Assembly: GCF_016599855.1 (NCBI RefSeq)
Contig: NZ_CP067041.1
Coordinates: 6,912,501 to 6,976,500 of the forward strand
Reading direction: 5' to 3'
Source of the DNA: Bradyrhizobium diazoefficiens
GTDB taxonomy: Bacteria; Pseudomonadota; Alphaproteobacteria; Rhizobiales; Xanthobacteraceae
Length of the DNA stretch: 64,000 nt
The position numbers were made by a program, and so were the translations under genes. The notes under the pieces were generated by a model. That model searched no databases. It had not been told where the DNA came from and saw nothing but the letters and a program-made list of their open reading frames with translations. Of the stretch, positions 35,210-42,776 are shown in pieces. Positions within the stretch are counted from its first letter, which is position 1. Each line of letters opens with the position of its first letter.

Positions 35210-36955
35210 ATGGCTATCCGCCGCCGCGATTTCCTGAAGAGCACAGCCGCTGTTGCCGCATCGGTCAGCCTGCCCCGGCTCGCGCGCGGCGCTGAGGCCG
35301 CCAGCATTTACGATATCGAGCGCTTCGGCAACGCGCGAATCCTGCACCTCACCGACACGCATGCGCAGCTCAACCCGGTCTATTTCCGCGAGCCCAGCGT
35401 CAATATCGGCATCGGCGAGATGGCGGGACGGCCGCCGCACCTCGTCGGCCACGCCTTCCTGGACCACTTTGGTATCCGGCCCGACAGCGCCGATGCCTAT
35501 GCCTTCACCTCTATCGAGTTCGAGAAGTCCGCCGGCCGTTTCGGCAAGCTCGGCGGTTTCGCCCATCTGAAGACGCTGATCGACCGCCTGCGCGGCGACG
35601 TCGGCGACAAGCGTGCCATGCTGGTCGACGGCGGCGATCTCTGGCAGGGCACGGGGCTCGCCAACATCATGCAGGGCCGAGACATGGTCGAGGTCGCCAA
35701 TCTGCTCGGCATCGAGGCGATGACAGGGCATTGGGAATTCACCTATGGCGAACAGGCGCTGCGCGACAATCTCGAGCACTTCAAGGGCGAGTTTTTGGCG
35801 CAGAACGTCTTTCTGACCGAGGAAGCCGCCTTCAACGACGCGCCCGCCTTCGACAAGGCGACGGGGCGCGTGTTCAAGCCTTCTGTCATCAAAGAGCTCG
35901 GCGGCCGTCGCGTCGCGATCATCGGCCAGGCCTTCCCTTACGTGCCGGTCGCGCATCCCAAGCGCTTCACGCCGGACTGGACCTTCGGCATCCGCGAGGA
36001 AGAGCTCCAGAAGCATGTCGACGGTCTGCGTGGCACCGACAAGGTCGATGCGGTCATCCTGCTGTCGCACAACGGCATGGACGTCGACCTCAAGCTTGCA
36101 AGCCGCGTCGCCGGCATCGACGTCATCCTCGGCGGCCACACCCATGACGCCGTGCCGCAGCCGATTCTCGTTAAGAATGCGCGCGGGACGACGCTCGTCA
36201 CCAATGCTGGCTCCAACGGGAAATTCCTGGCCGTGCTCGATCTGGCACTCGACAAGGGCAAGGTCAGCGATGTCAGATATCATCTGCTGCCGGTCTATTC
36301 GGAGCTGCTGAAGCCCGATCCTGCAATGGCTGAGTTGATCGGAAAGCTGCGCGCGCCGCACGTGACCGACTGGGTGGACAAGATCGCAACGCCGGACCGC
36401 CTGCTCTATCGCCGCGACAATTTCGCCGGTCCTATCGACGAACTGATCTGCAGCGCGCTGCGAACCGAGCTCGACGCCCAGATCGCGCTGTCGCCCGGCT
36501 TCCGCTGGGGCGTCACCGCGCTCTCCGGCCAGCCGCTGACCATGGAGGATGTGCTCGCGCAGACCGCGATCAGCTATCCGGAGACCTATGTGCAGGAGAT
36601 GACCGGCGCGCAGATCAAGGACGTGCTGGAAGACGTTTGCGACAATCTCTTCAACGCCGACCCCTATTACCAGCAAGGCGGCGACATGGTGCGCGCTGGC
36701 GGGCTCAGCTACGCCTGCAGCCCCACCAACGCGATCGGTAGCCGCATCTCCGAGCTCAAGCTTGGCAATGGCAAGGCGCTCAGCGCCGCCAGGCGCTACA
36801 AGGTCGCGGGCTGGGCCTCGGTCAACGGTCAGCAGGGCGCGCCGGTGTGGGACGTTGTTGGCAAATATCTGCGCTCGGGTCGGATGTTTCAGGAGCGGCT
36901 CGGTGCCGGCGTCACGCTGAAAGGCGTCGACGGCAATCCGGGCATTGCAGGATAG
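35210..36955 (+). CDS. soxB: SoxB, thiosulfohydrolase
   Basis: A 581-residue metallophosphoesterase-like enzyme that hydrolyses the sulfone group from SoxY-bound thiosulfate, releasing sulfate. A twin-arginine signal (IRRRDFLKSTAAVAASVSL) directs it to the periplasm. Dinuclear metal-site motifs are LHLTDTHAQLNPVYFR, LVDGGDLWQGTG, MTGHWEFTYGEQAL (the HWEF variant of the usual GNH(E/D)F) and ILLSHNGMDVD with GGHTHDAVP. The C-terminal 5'-nucleotidase domain follows. Length is usual. It lies 46 bases after the SoxK-like gene. Confidence 0.96.
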   Translation: MAIRRRDFLKSTAAVAASVSLPRLARGAEAASIYDIERFGNARILHLTDTHAQLNPVYFREPSVNIGIGEMAGRPPHLVGHAFLDHFGIRPDSADAYAFTSIEFEKSAGRFGKLGGFAHLKTLIDRLRGDVGDKRAMLVDGGDLWQGTGLANIMQGRDMVEVANLLGIEAMTGHWEFTYGEQALRDNLEHFKGEFLAQNVFLTEEAAFNDAPAFDKATGRVFKPSVIKELGGRRVAIIGQAFPYVPVAHPKRFTPDWTFGIREEELQKHVDGLRGTDKVDAVILLSHNGMDVDLKLASRVAGIDVILGGHTHDAVPQPILVKNARGTTLVTNAGSNGKFLAVLDLALDKGKVSDVRYHLLPVYSELLKPDPAMAELIGKLRAPHVTDWVDKIATPDRLLYRRDNFAGPIDELICSALRTELDAQIALSPGFRWGVTALSGQPLTMEDVLAQTAISYPETYVQEMTGAQIKDVLEDVCDNLFNADPYYQQGGDMVRAGGLSYACSPTNAIGSRISELKLGNGKALSAARRYKVAGWASVNGQQGAPVWDVVGKYLRSGRMFQERLGAGVTLKGVDGNPGIAG

Positions 36956-36957
36956 GA

Positions 36958-37416
36958 ATGATGCGGTTGCAAATCATTCGCGTGATGCTGGTGGCAATGC
37001 TCGCATTGGCGGCGGTCCCGCTGGCTTATGCGCAGCAGGTGCCGCTCCAGGACAAGCCGTTCGCCGAGCACAAGATCGTGCTCCAACTCTCCGATGGCGA
37101 TGTGAAGAAGCAGGCACTGGTGCTCAGCGTCGCCAACAACCTCCTGAAGGCCTATGACCCCGACAAGATCGCCGTCGAGGTCGTCGCCTTTGGCCCCGGC
37201 ATCGATCTGCTGCTGTCAGGCAGCGAGCACCGCAAGCAGGTCGAAAGCCTGATCGCGCAGGGCGTACGCTTCGACATCTGCCTCAATACGGTGGATACGA
37301 TCGAGCGGGAGACGGGGAAGCGGCCGGAGTTCATCCAGGCGGCGACGCCGGTGCAGGTGGGTGTCGGGCAGATCCTGTTCTTGGCGGAGAACGGGTACAC
37401 GGTAGTGAGGCCGTAA
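36958..37416 (+). CDS. Exported DsrE-family protein
   Basis: A 152-residue protein starting immediately after soxB (ATGATG; GGATAGGA upstream). It has a signal peptide (VMLVAMLALAAVPLAYA) and a DsrE/YchN-like fold with KIVLQLSDGDVKKQALVLSV and the characteristic VEVVAFGPGIDLLLSGSEH. A single Cys lies in VRFDICLNTVDTIERETGK. DsrE-type proteins carry or transfer sulfur as persulfides, so a periplasmic member next to soxB could take sulfane sulfur from SoxY. Function is inferred from family and position. Confidence 0.82.
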   Translation: MMRLQIIRVMLVAMLALAAVPLAYAQQVPLQDKPFAEHKIVLQLSDGDVKKQALVLSVANNLLKAYDPDKIAVEVVAFGPGIDLLLSGSEHRKQVESLIAQGVRFDICLNTVDTIERETGKRPEFIQAATPVQVGVGQILFLAENGYTVVRP

Positions 37417-37746
37417 GCGGCGCTGTCCCGCGACACTCCTTGTTGCTGTCGTCCCGGACAAGCGCGCCCAAAGCGCGCGTAGATCCGGGACCCATACCCA
37501 CAGGAGGTCGTTTGGCGCAAAGCTGATAACTCCGAGTCTTCGCAAAACTATTGCTGCGGCGTATGGATCCCGGCCCCTCGTGCGCAATTGCGCACTAGGC
37601 CGGGACGACACCAGTTTTGGAGACCACCTGAGACCCTAATCCGCAATAAAGATCTTCTAAATTTTCTTATTTCGGCAGTGCATTACTTCTCTTCTCAGCC
37701 TCCGGCGTAGTAGAATTCTCGAAGTCACTCCACGCCGGGTCTTGCC
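37417..37746. other. Intergenic region with repeat C and promoter-like AT-rich stretch
   Basis: The family C repeat fills 37449-37609. The remaining 137 bases (37610-37746) are AT-rich (for example TCTTCTAAATTTTCTTATTT at 37652-37671) and should contain the promoter of the metallo-beta-lactamase/rhodanese gene. No further gene is visible. Confidence 0.5.
37449..37609. repeat. Repeat family C copy
   Basis: GTCGTCCCGGACAAGCGCGC at the left, CGGGACCCATACCC inside, ACTCCGAGTCTTCGC at the centre, GTATGGATCCCGG and CCGGGACGAC at the right. Both outer arms pair. The right part also holds TGCGCAATTGCGCA, seen again in the solo copy at 48187. Confidence 0.85.
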
Positions 37747-38784
37747 ATGATCTTCCGCCAGCTCTTCGACAGTGTTTCAGGCACCTACAGCTACGTCCTG
37801 GCCAGCCGCCCCGGCGGCGAGGCGCTCATCCTCGATCCCGTGCTGGAGAAGGTCGATCGCTATTGCCAGCTGCTGCGCGAGCTCGACCTCAAGCTGGTCA
37901 AGGCGGTCGACACCCATCTGCACGCCGACCACGTCACCGGCCTGGGCGAGCTGCGCGACCGCACCCATTGCATGACCGTGATGGGCGACCAGACCAAGGC
38001 CGACGTGGTGGCGATGCGGGTCGCCGACGGCGACAAGGTGACGATCGAGGGCCTGTCGCTCGACGTGATGTACACGCCTGGCCACACCGACGATTCCTAT
38101 TCCTATCTGATGGGCGACCGCGTCTTCACCGGCGATACGCTGCTGATCCGCGGCACCGGCCGCACCGATTTCCAGAACGGCTCGTCGCGCGCGCAATACG
38201 AGTCGATCTTCAACCGCCTGCTCAAGCTGCCGGACGAGACGATGGTTTTCCCGGCGCACGACTACAAGGGCGACACCGTTTCCACCATTGGCGAGGAGAA
38301 GCGCTACAATCCGCGGCTCCAGGTGCGCTCGGTGGACGAATATATCGAGCTGATGGCCAACCTGAAGCTGCCCAATCCGAAGATGATGGACGTAGCGGTG
38401 CCGGCCAACATGCATGTCGGCCTGCATCAGGAAGAGTTGGAGAAAGAGGGCCGTGCCCTCAGCGCAGTCGAGGCGATCCGCGTTCTCGGGCGGCCCGATA
38501 TCCTGCTGGTGGATCTGCGCGAGACCAGTGAGCGGATGAAGCATGGCATGCTCGAAGGCGCGCTGCATACGCCCTATCCGAGTGTCGAGGAGAGCCTCAG
38601 GCCCGGCGGCATGCTGCGCGAAGTCGCAGCCGCTACCGGGCGCCGCGTCGTGTTCTTCTGCGCCTTCGGCGAGCGGTCCGCGATGGCGGTCGCCGCCGCG
38701 AAGGAGGCCGGCCTTTCCAATACCGCCCATATCGCGGGTGGCATCGACGCCTGGAAGAAGGCGGGCGGACCTGTGGTGCACTGA
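37747..38784 (+). CDS. Persulfide dioxygenase-rhodanese fusion (MBL fold)
   Basis: A 345-residue protein. The N-terminal metallo-beta-lactamase domain has the iron site THLHADHVTGLGELRDRTHC with the ETHE1-like layout, YTPGHTDDSYSYLMGDRVFT and VFPAHDYKGDTVSTIGEE. A rhodanese domain follows from about residue 240 (ILLVDLRETSERMKHGMLEG) with active-site Cys in VFFCAFGERSAMA. ETHE1-type enzymes oxidise glutathione persulfide to sulfite; the fused rhodanese can transfer sulfane sulfur to or from thiosulfate. It lies just beyond the Sox locus and would handle sulfane sulfur in the cytosol. Own promoter likely. Confidence 0.9.
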   Translation: MIFRQLFDSVSGTYSYVLASRPGGEALILDPVLEKVDRYCQLLRELDLKLVKAVDTHLHADHVTGLGELRDRTHCMTVMGDQTKADVVAMRVADGDKVTIEGLSLDVMYTPGHTDDSYSYLMGDRVFTGDTLLIRGTGRTDFQNGSSRAQYESIFNRLLKLPDETMVFPAHDYKGDTVSTIGEEKRYNPRLQVRSVDEYIELMANLKLPNPKMMDVAVPANMHVGLHQEELEKEGRALSAVEAIRVLGRPDILLVDLRETSERMKHGMLEGALHTPYPSVEESLRPGGMLREVAAATGRRVVFFCAFGERSAMAVAAAKEAGLSNTAHIAGGIDAWKKAGGPVVH

Positions 38785-38870
38785 TGCCGCTCCGCTCTTG
38801 AGATAAGTCAGGAACCGCACATATTTTGCGGCTAGAAGCGCGGGTGACGCATCATCATCCGGGATCAGCC

Positions 38871-39032
38871 ATGGCCAAGACTACCAAGCCGAGCGAACCG
38901 CCGAAGACGAAGGCCGCAGACGGCAAGGCCAGCAGGCCACAGCGGCCGCGCGACACCGACGACGATTACGAGGACGGCGACATCGCCACGCCGAAGCGTG
39001 ATCGCCATGGGCCGGATGACGAGCCGTTGTGA
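38871..39032 (+). CDS. Small acidic, probably disordered protein (hypothetical)
   Basis: A 53-residue open frame, MAKTTKPSEPPKTKAADGKA, ending in an acidic stretch DTDDDYEDGDIATPKRDRHG. It is rich in Pro, Lys, Asp and Glu with no hydrophobic core, so intrinsic disorder is likely. A GGGA element lies just upstream of ATG. Similar short lysine/proline-rich then acidic proteins are common hypothetical genes in this bacterial group. Function unknown. Confidence 0.6.
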   Translation: MAKTTKPSEPPKTKAADGKASRPQRPRDTDDDYEDGDIATPKRDRHGPDDEPL

Positions 39033-39055
39033 GCCAAATCACTCTCCGTGGCGGT

Positions 39056-39093
39056 GGGATTCCGGATCGGGGCGCGCTTGTTCGGGATGACAG
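39056..39093. repeat. Single right arm of repeat family C
   Basis: TGGGATTCCGGATCGGGGCG and CGCTTGTTCGGGATGAC match the right end of the family C copy at 55698-55840 (ATGGATCCCGGATCGGCGCG, CGCTTGTCCGGGACGAC) with several changes; no left arm is present. Confidence 0.6.
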
Positions 39094-39197
39094 CGGAGGA
39101 TGGAGCCCCGCACTACCTGCCATGCGCCTGCGTTCATGGACAAATAACCGCCCTCCCCGATAGTTTCCGCGCTTCCAGGACGTGAAACGGAACTGCA

Positions 39198-40406
39198 ATG
39201 GTCGACGTTCTCGCCGCAGCGCAACAAGGAAAGGCGGACAGCGCGCTGCGCACGCTGACCGGAATCTCGATCGCGCATTGGGTCAGCCATTTCCATCTGC
39301 TGGTCATGCCGATGCTGTTCCCGTTCCTGAAGAGCCAGCTTGGCGTCGGCTATGTCGAGCTCGGGTTCGCGCTGACCGTGTCGGCCGTCGTATCAGGGCT
39401 GACGCAGGCGCCGACCGGCTATCTCGTCGATCATTTTGGTGCGCGAAGGATCCTCTTGAGCGGGCTGACGCTCGGTGGGCTCGCGCTGATCCTGCTCGGC
39501 CTGCATCTGAGCTACGCCTCGCTGATCGCCTGTGCCGTGCTGCTCGGCGTTGCCAACAGTGTCTATCATCCCGCCGACTACGCAATTCTGGCCGAGCACA
39601 TGGACGAAGCGCGGATGGGCCGCGCCTTCTCGGTCCACACCTTTGCCGGCTATCTTGGCGGCGCCCTTGCGCCGGCGATCGTCGCCGCGCTGGTCACGGT
39701 GTCCGGCGGCGTCGGTGCCCTGCTTGCGTCAGGCGCGATCGGCATGCTGGTGGCGCTGCTGCTGGTCGCCATGAACATTCCCGACGCCGGCGCGCACAAG
39801 GCCAAGCCGGGCAACGCGAATATGCCAAAGCAGGCCGTCGTCACCCCGGCGCTGATCACCCTCACCGCTCTCTTCATGCTGCTCAGCCTGTCGGTCGCCG
39901 GCATCAACAATTTCGGCGTGGTCGCGCTGATGAGCGGCTACGGCGCAACCTATTCTATCGCCAATGTCGCGCTGACGGCGTTTCTTGGCTCCAGCGCCGC
40001 GGGCGTGCTCGCGGGCGGCTTCCTTGCCGACCGCACCGAGCGCCACGGCTATGTCGCAGCCGCCTGCTTTGCCGCGAATGCCGCCATCGTGCTGCTGATC
40101 GCGCTGGTCACGCTGCCCGGCTGGGCCTTGACCGCGGCGATGACCGCCGCGGGTTTCCTCTCCGGCGTGATCGCCCCCTCGCGGGACATGCTGGTACGCA
40201 ATGCGGCGCCTCCCGGCGCTGCGGGGCGCGCCTTCGGCATCGTCTCCACCGGCTTCAATCTCGGCGGCATCGTCTCACCGCTGCTGTTTGGCTGGATCAT
40301 GGACCAGAGCGCGCCACATTGGGTGTTCGGCGCCTCGGTGATCTTCATGGTGGCAACCGTGGTGCTCTCGCCGTTCACGGAACGGAAGGCGCAAGGCGGG
40401 TCGTGA
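39198..40406 (+). CDS. MFS transporter
   Basis: A 402-residue major facilitator with twelve predicted helices. It begins MVDVLAAAQQGKADSALRTL, and helix 1 reads ISIAHWVSHFHLLVMPMLFP; loop 2-3 is GYLVDHFGARRILLSGLTLG, and helix 4-5 contains ANSVYHPADYAILAEHMDEA, a pattern found in the Fsr (fosmidomycin resistance-like) group. The substrate is unknown; antibiotic export should not be assumed. It stands alone between two family C repeats. Confidence 0.87.
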   Translation: MVDVLAAAQQGKADSALRTLTGISIAHWVSHFHLLVMPMLFPFLKSQLGVGYVELGFALTVSAVVSGLTQAPTGYLVDHFGARRILLSGLTLGGLALILLGLHLSYASLIACAVLLGVANSVYHPADYAILAEHMDEARMGRAFSVHTFAGYLGGALAPAIVAALVTVSGGVGALLASGAIGMLVALLLVAMNIPDAGAHKAKPGNANMPKQAVVTPALITLTALFMLLSLSVAGINNFGVVALMSGYGATYSIANVALTAFLGSSAAGVLAGGFLADRTERHGYVAAACFAANAAIVLLIALVTLPGWALTAAMTAAGFLSGVIAPSRDMLVRNAAPPGAAGRAFGIVSTGFNLGGIVSPLLFGWIMDQSAPHWVFGASVIFMVATVVLSPFTERKAQGGS

Positions 40407-40433
40407 CGCGGCGGACGCAACCACATCCTCAGT

Positions 40434-40595
40434 GTCGTCCTGGCGAAAGCCAGGACCCATTACCCAGGAGAAGTTGTGGCGCGAAGCTGGTGGCTACGAG
40501 CCTTCGCCAAACTACTCCCTGGGGTAATGGGTCCTGGATCGGCGCTCGCTATTGGATATCGCTGCCCGTTGCCAAGCTCGCTTGTCCAGGACGAC
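40434..40595. repeat. Repeat family C copy
   Basis: GTCGTCCTGGCGAAAGCCAG and GACCCATTACCC on the left; CTACGAGCCTTCGCCAAACT at the centre; GGGTAATGGGTCCTGGATCG and TGTCCAGGACGAC on the right. The ACCCATTACCC/GGGTAATGGGT and GTCCTGG/CCAGGAC arms pair. It separates two convergent MFS genes. Confidence 0.85.
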
Positions 40596-40629
40596 AGTTG
40601 CGATTGGGATTGGCAGCGACGCTCCACCT

Positions 40630-41979
40630 TTACGTCGGCGACACCGCGCCCTTCAGGTCGGCTGCCTGCGGAGCGGCGCCACCGGTCAGCCTGGCCTTCT
40701 CCGTGTTCGGCCAAAGCAAGAGCAGACCGACGAGACCCGAGCCGACCATCACCACCGCATTGATGGTGAAGCCGGTCATGTAGCCGTCGACCATGCTGCC
40801 GGCGCGCTGGATCACGGTGCCCATCACGCTGGGCGCGATGATGCCCGAGAGCGTGTAGAGCGCACCGTAGATCGCGATGATGGCGCCGCGCTGCGAGGCC
40901 GGCGTGAACTCACCGAGCATCGGCGGGCAGACGACATAGATCGCCCCGCACAGGCCTGCGCCGACCACAAGCAGCGCGATCTGGAGACCGGCGCCCGCGA
41001 CGTGCGGCATCGATGCCAGAATCAGGCCGCCGATGATCAACGGCACCGAGCCGAGCACGCCGCGCGAAATGCGTGTGGTGTAGCCGCGCGCCATCATCAC
41101 CTGCGAGATCCAGCCCGTCAGGATGACGATGGTGGCGCCGAACACCCACGGCAGGATCGAGATGTAGCCGGCCTGCTGCTGCGAGAAGCCGAGACCCGTG
41201 ACGATGAACGCGGTGAACCATGTCAGGCCGAGCGAGAGCGCCCAATAGGCGCCGAAGGTCGCGATCACGCAGCCGAGGAAGGTGCGCGAGGTCAGAAGCC
41301 GGATGTAGGGAATTTTCGGCTCATTGACAGCGAGCGCCTGCGTGTCCTCGAGCGGGCCTTCGTTGCCGAGCGCGAGCCAAGCGCAGACCCAGATCAGACC
41401 GACGAGGCCGAGCGCGCCGAAGGCGTAGTGCCAGGAATGATTGACGATGACCCAGTTCAGCGCCGGCACTGCCAGGATCACGCCGAAGGCCGAGCCCTGC
41501 GACAGGATCGCGGTCGGCAACGTGCGCTTCTCGTCCGGGAACCATTTGTAGATCGCGTGCGCTGCGACCGAGAAGGCCGGGCCTTCGCCCGCGCCGAGCA
41601 CGATGCGGCAGATCAGCAGGGTGGTGAACGAGACGGTGCCGACCATCGGAAACTGCGCCAGCGCCCAGATCACCGCCAGGGTCAGCAACACATAGCGCGT
41701 CGCCACCTTGTTGACGATGAAGCCGACCACGATGGCCGAGATCGAGAACAGGAAGAAGAACGAGGAGCCGAGCAGCCCGAACTGCTCCGGTTGCAGTTTC
41801 AGATCGGTCATGATCGGGACGGCGGCGAGGCCAACGACGATCTTGTCGGCGAAGTTCACCACCATGTAGAGAAAGAGGAGAAAAGTAACCGTCCAGGCGC
41901 CCTTCGGCGTATGCTTCGTTGTCCCTTGGGACACCCCTGCCGTCCTGCCCGCCACATTGGGCGTTCCCTGAGCGCTCAT
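40630..41979 (-). CDS. MFS transporter (ACS-like family)
   Basis: A 449-residue major facilitator. Helix 1 region is LLFLYMVVNFADKIVVGLAA, typical of the anion:cation symporter (ACS) group that includes organic-acid and phthalate transporters, and FKWFP-like sequence YKWFPDEKRTLPTAILSQGS follows. The start at 41979 (second of two adjacent ATGs, GGGGAGA upstream) is chosen; the longer upstream frame lacks a ribosome site. It may import an aromatic or sugar acid. Divergent from an ABC transporter operon. Confidence 0.86.
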   Translation of the reverse strand: MSAQGTPNVAGRTAGVSQGTTKHTPKGAWTVTFLLFLYMVVNFADKIVVGLAAVPIMTDLKLQPEQFGLLGSSFFFLFSISAIVVGFIVNKVATRYVLLTLAVIWALAQFPMVGTVSFTTLLICRIVLGAGEGPAFSVAAHAIYKWFPDEKRTLPTAILSQGSAFGVILAVPALNWVIVNHSWHYAFGALGLVGLIWVCAWLALGNEGPLEDTQALAVNEPKIPYIRLLTSRTFLGCVIATFGAYWALSLGLTWFTAFIVTGLGFSQQQAGYISILPWVFGATIVILTGWISQVMMARGYTTRISRGVLGSVPLIIGGLILASMPHVAGAGLQIALLVVGAGLCGAIYVVCPPMLGEFTPASQRGAIIAIYGALYTLSGIIAPSVMGTVIQRAGSMVDGYMTGFTINAVVMVGSGLVGLLLLWPNTEKARLTGGAAPQAADLKGAVSPT

Positions 41980-42122
41980 CATTCTCCCCGCATGTCTTTT
42001 TATCGCACGTTTGATTTGGCCGCCTTGGGAGCTAACAACGGCTTGAACGGCAACGCAACCCCGGCATTTCCACGCCAAGTGTGCTACGCAGCATTGAGTT
42101 CATTCCGTCCGGCGCATCGATC

Positions 42123-42776
42123 TTGCTGAGCATCCGAAACCTCTCCAAAACCTTCGCCTCGGCCGGCGAGCCGATCCATGTGCTGCGCGGCGTCGATCTC
42201 GACCTCAAGGCCGGCGAGCGCGTCGCGCTGACCGGCGAGTCCGGCAGCGGCAAGAGCACGCTGCTGCATCTGATCGCCGGACTGGATGCCGCCGATGGCG
42301 GCACCATCCGGCTGGAGGACATTGAGCTCACAAAATTGCCGGATGCAGGCCGCGCCGAGTTGCGGCGCGACCGTATCGGTCTGGTTTTTCAGCAATTCAA
42401 CCTGATCCCAAGCCTGTCGGTCGCCGACAACCTCGTCTTCCAGGCGCGCATCGCCGGCCGGCATGATGCGGCCTGGACCCGCGAGCTGGTCGAGCGGCTC
42501 GGGCTCGGCAGCTTGCTCAAGCGTTATCCAGAGCAATTATCAGGCGGACAGCAGCAACGGGTCGCGATCGGGCGGGCGCTTGCGACAAAACCATCGCTGC
42601 TGCTCGCGGACGAGCCGACCGGCAATCTCGACGAGGCCACCGCCGACGATGTGCTGGCGCTGACGCGCGATCTCGTCGCGTGCACCGGCTGCGGCTTCCT
42701 GATGGTGACGCACAGCCTGCATCTGGCCGGCACGCTCGACCGCCGCATCGTCCTCCATGCGGGACGGATCGCATGA
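42123..42776 (+). CDS. ABC transporter ATP-binding protein (LolD/MacB type)
   Basis: A 217-residue ATPase: Walker A GESGSGKSTLLHLIAGL, Q-loop LVFQQFNLIPSLSVADN, signature QLSGGQQQRVAIGRAL, Walker B LLLADEPTGNLDE and H-loop MVTHSLHLAG. This is the subgroup that works with FtsX-like permeases. The exact start is uncertain: TTG at 42123 gives the usual N-terminus LLSIRNLSKTF, a GTG at 42081 would add 14 residues; neither has a strong ribosome site. Its stop overlaps the ATG of the permease gene, so they are coupled. Confidence 0.9.
   Translation: MLSIRNLSKTFASAGEPIHVLRGVDLDLKAGERVALTGESGSGKSTLLHLIAGLDAADGGTIRLEDIELTKLPDAGRAELRRDRIGLVFQQFNLIPSLSVADNLVFQARIAGRHDAAWTRELVERLGLGSLLKRYPEQLSGGQQQRVAIGRALATKPSLLLADEPTGNLDEATADDVLALTRDLVACTGCGFLMVTHSLHLAGTLDRRIVLHAGRIA

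Noticed and set aside
35165..36676. Minus-strand open frame of 503 codons opposite soxB
   Set aside because: soxB has a twin-arginine signal, all metal motifs and operon context; the opposite frame has no recognisable domain.
37449..37609. Treating family C repeats as a CRISPR-like or phage attachment site
   Set aside because: The copies are 47-160 bases long, dispersed over 26 kb, palindromic and not associated with integrase or Cas genes.
40552..42129. Plus-strand open frame of 525 codons opposite an MFS gene
   Set aside because: It is rich in Asp/His/Arg repeats of low complexity, starts inside a repeat and mirrors the membrane-protein codons on the other strand.
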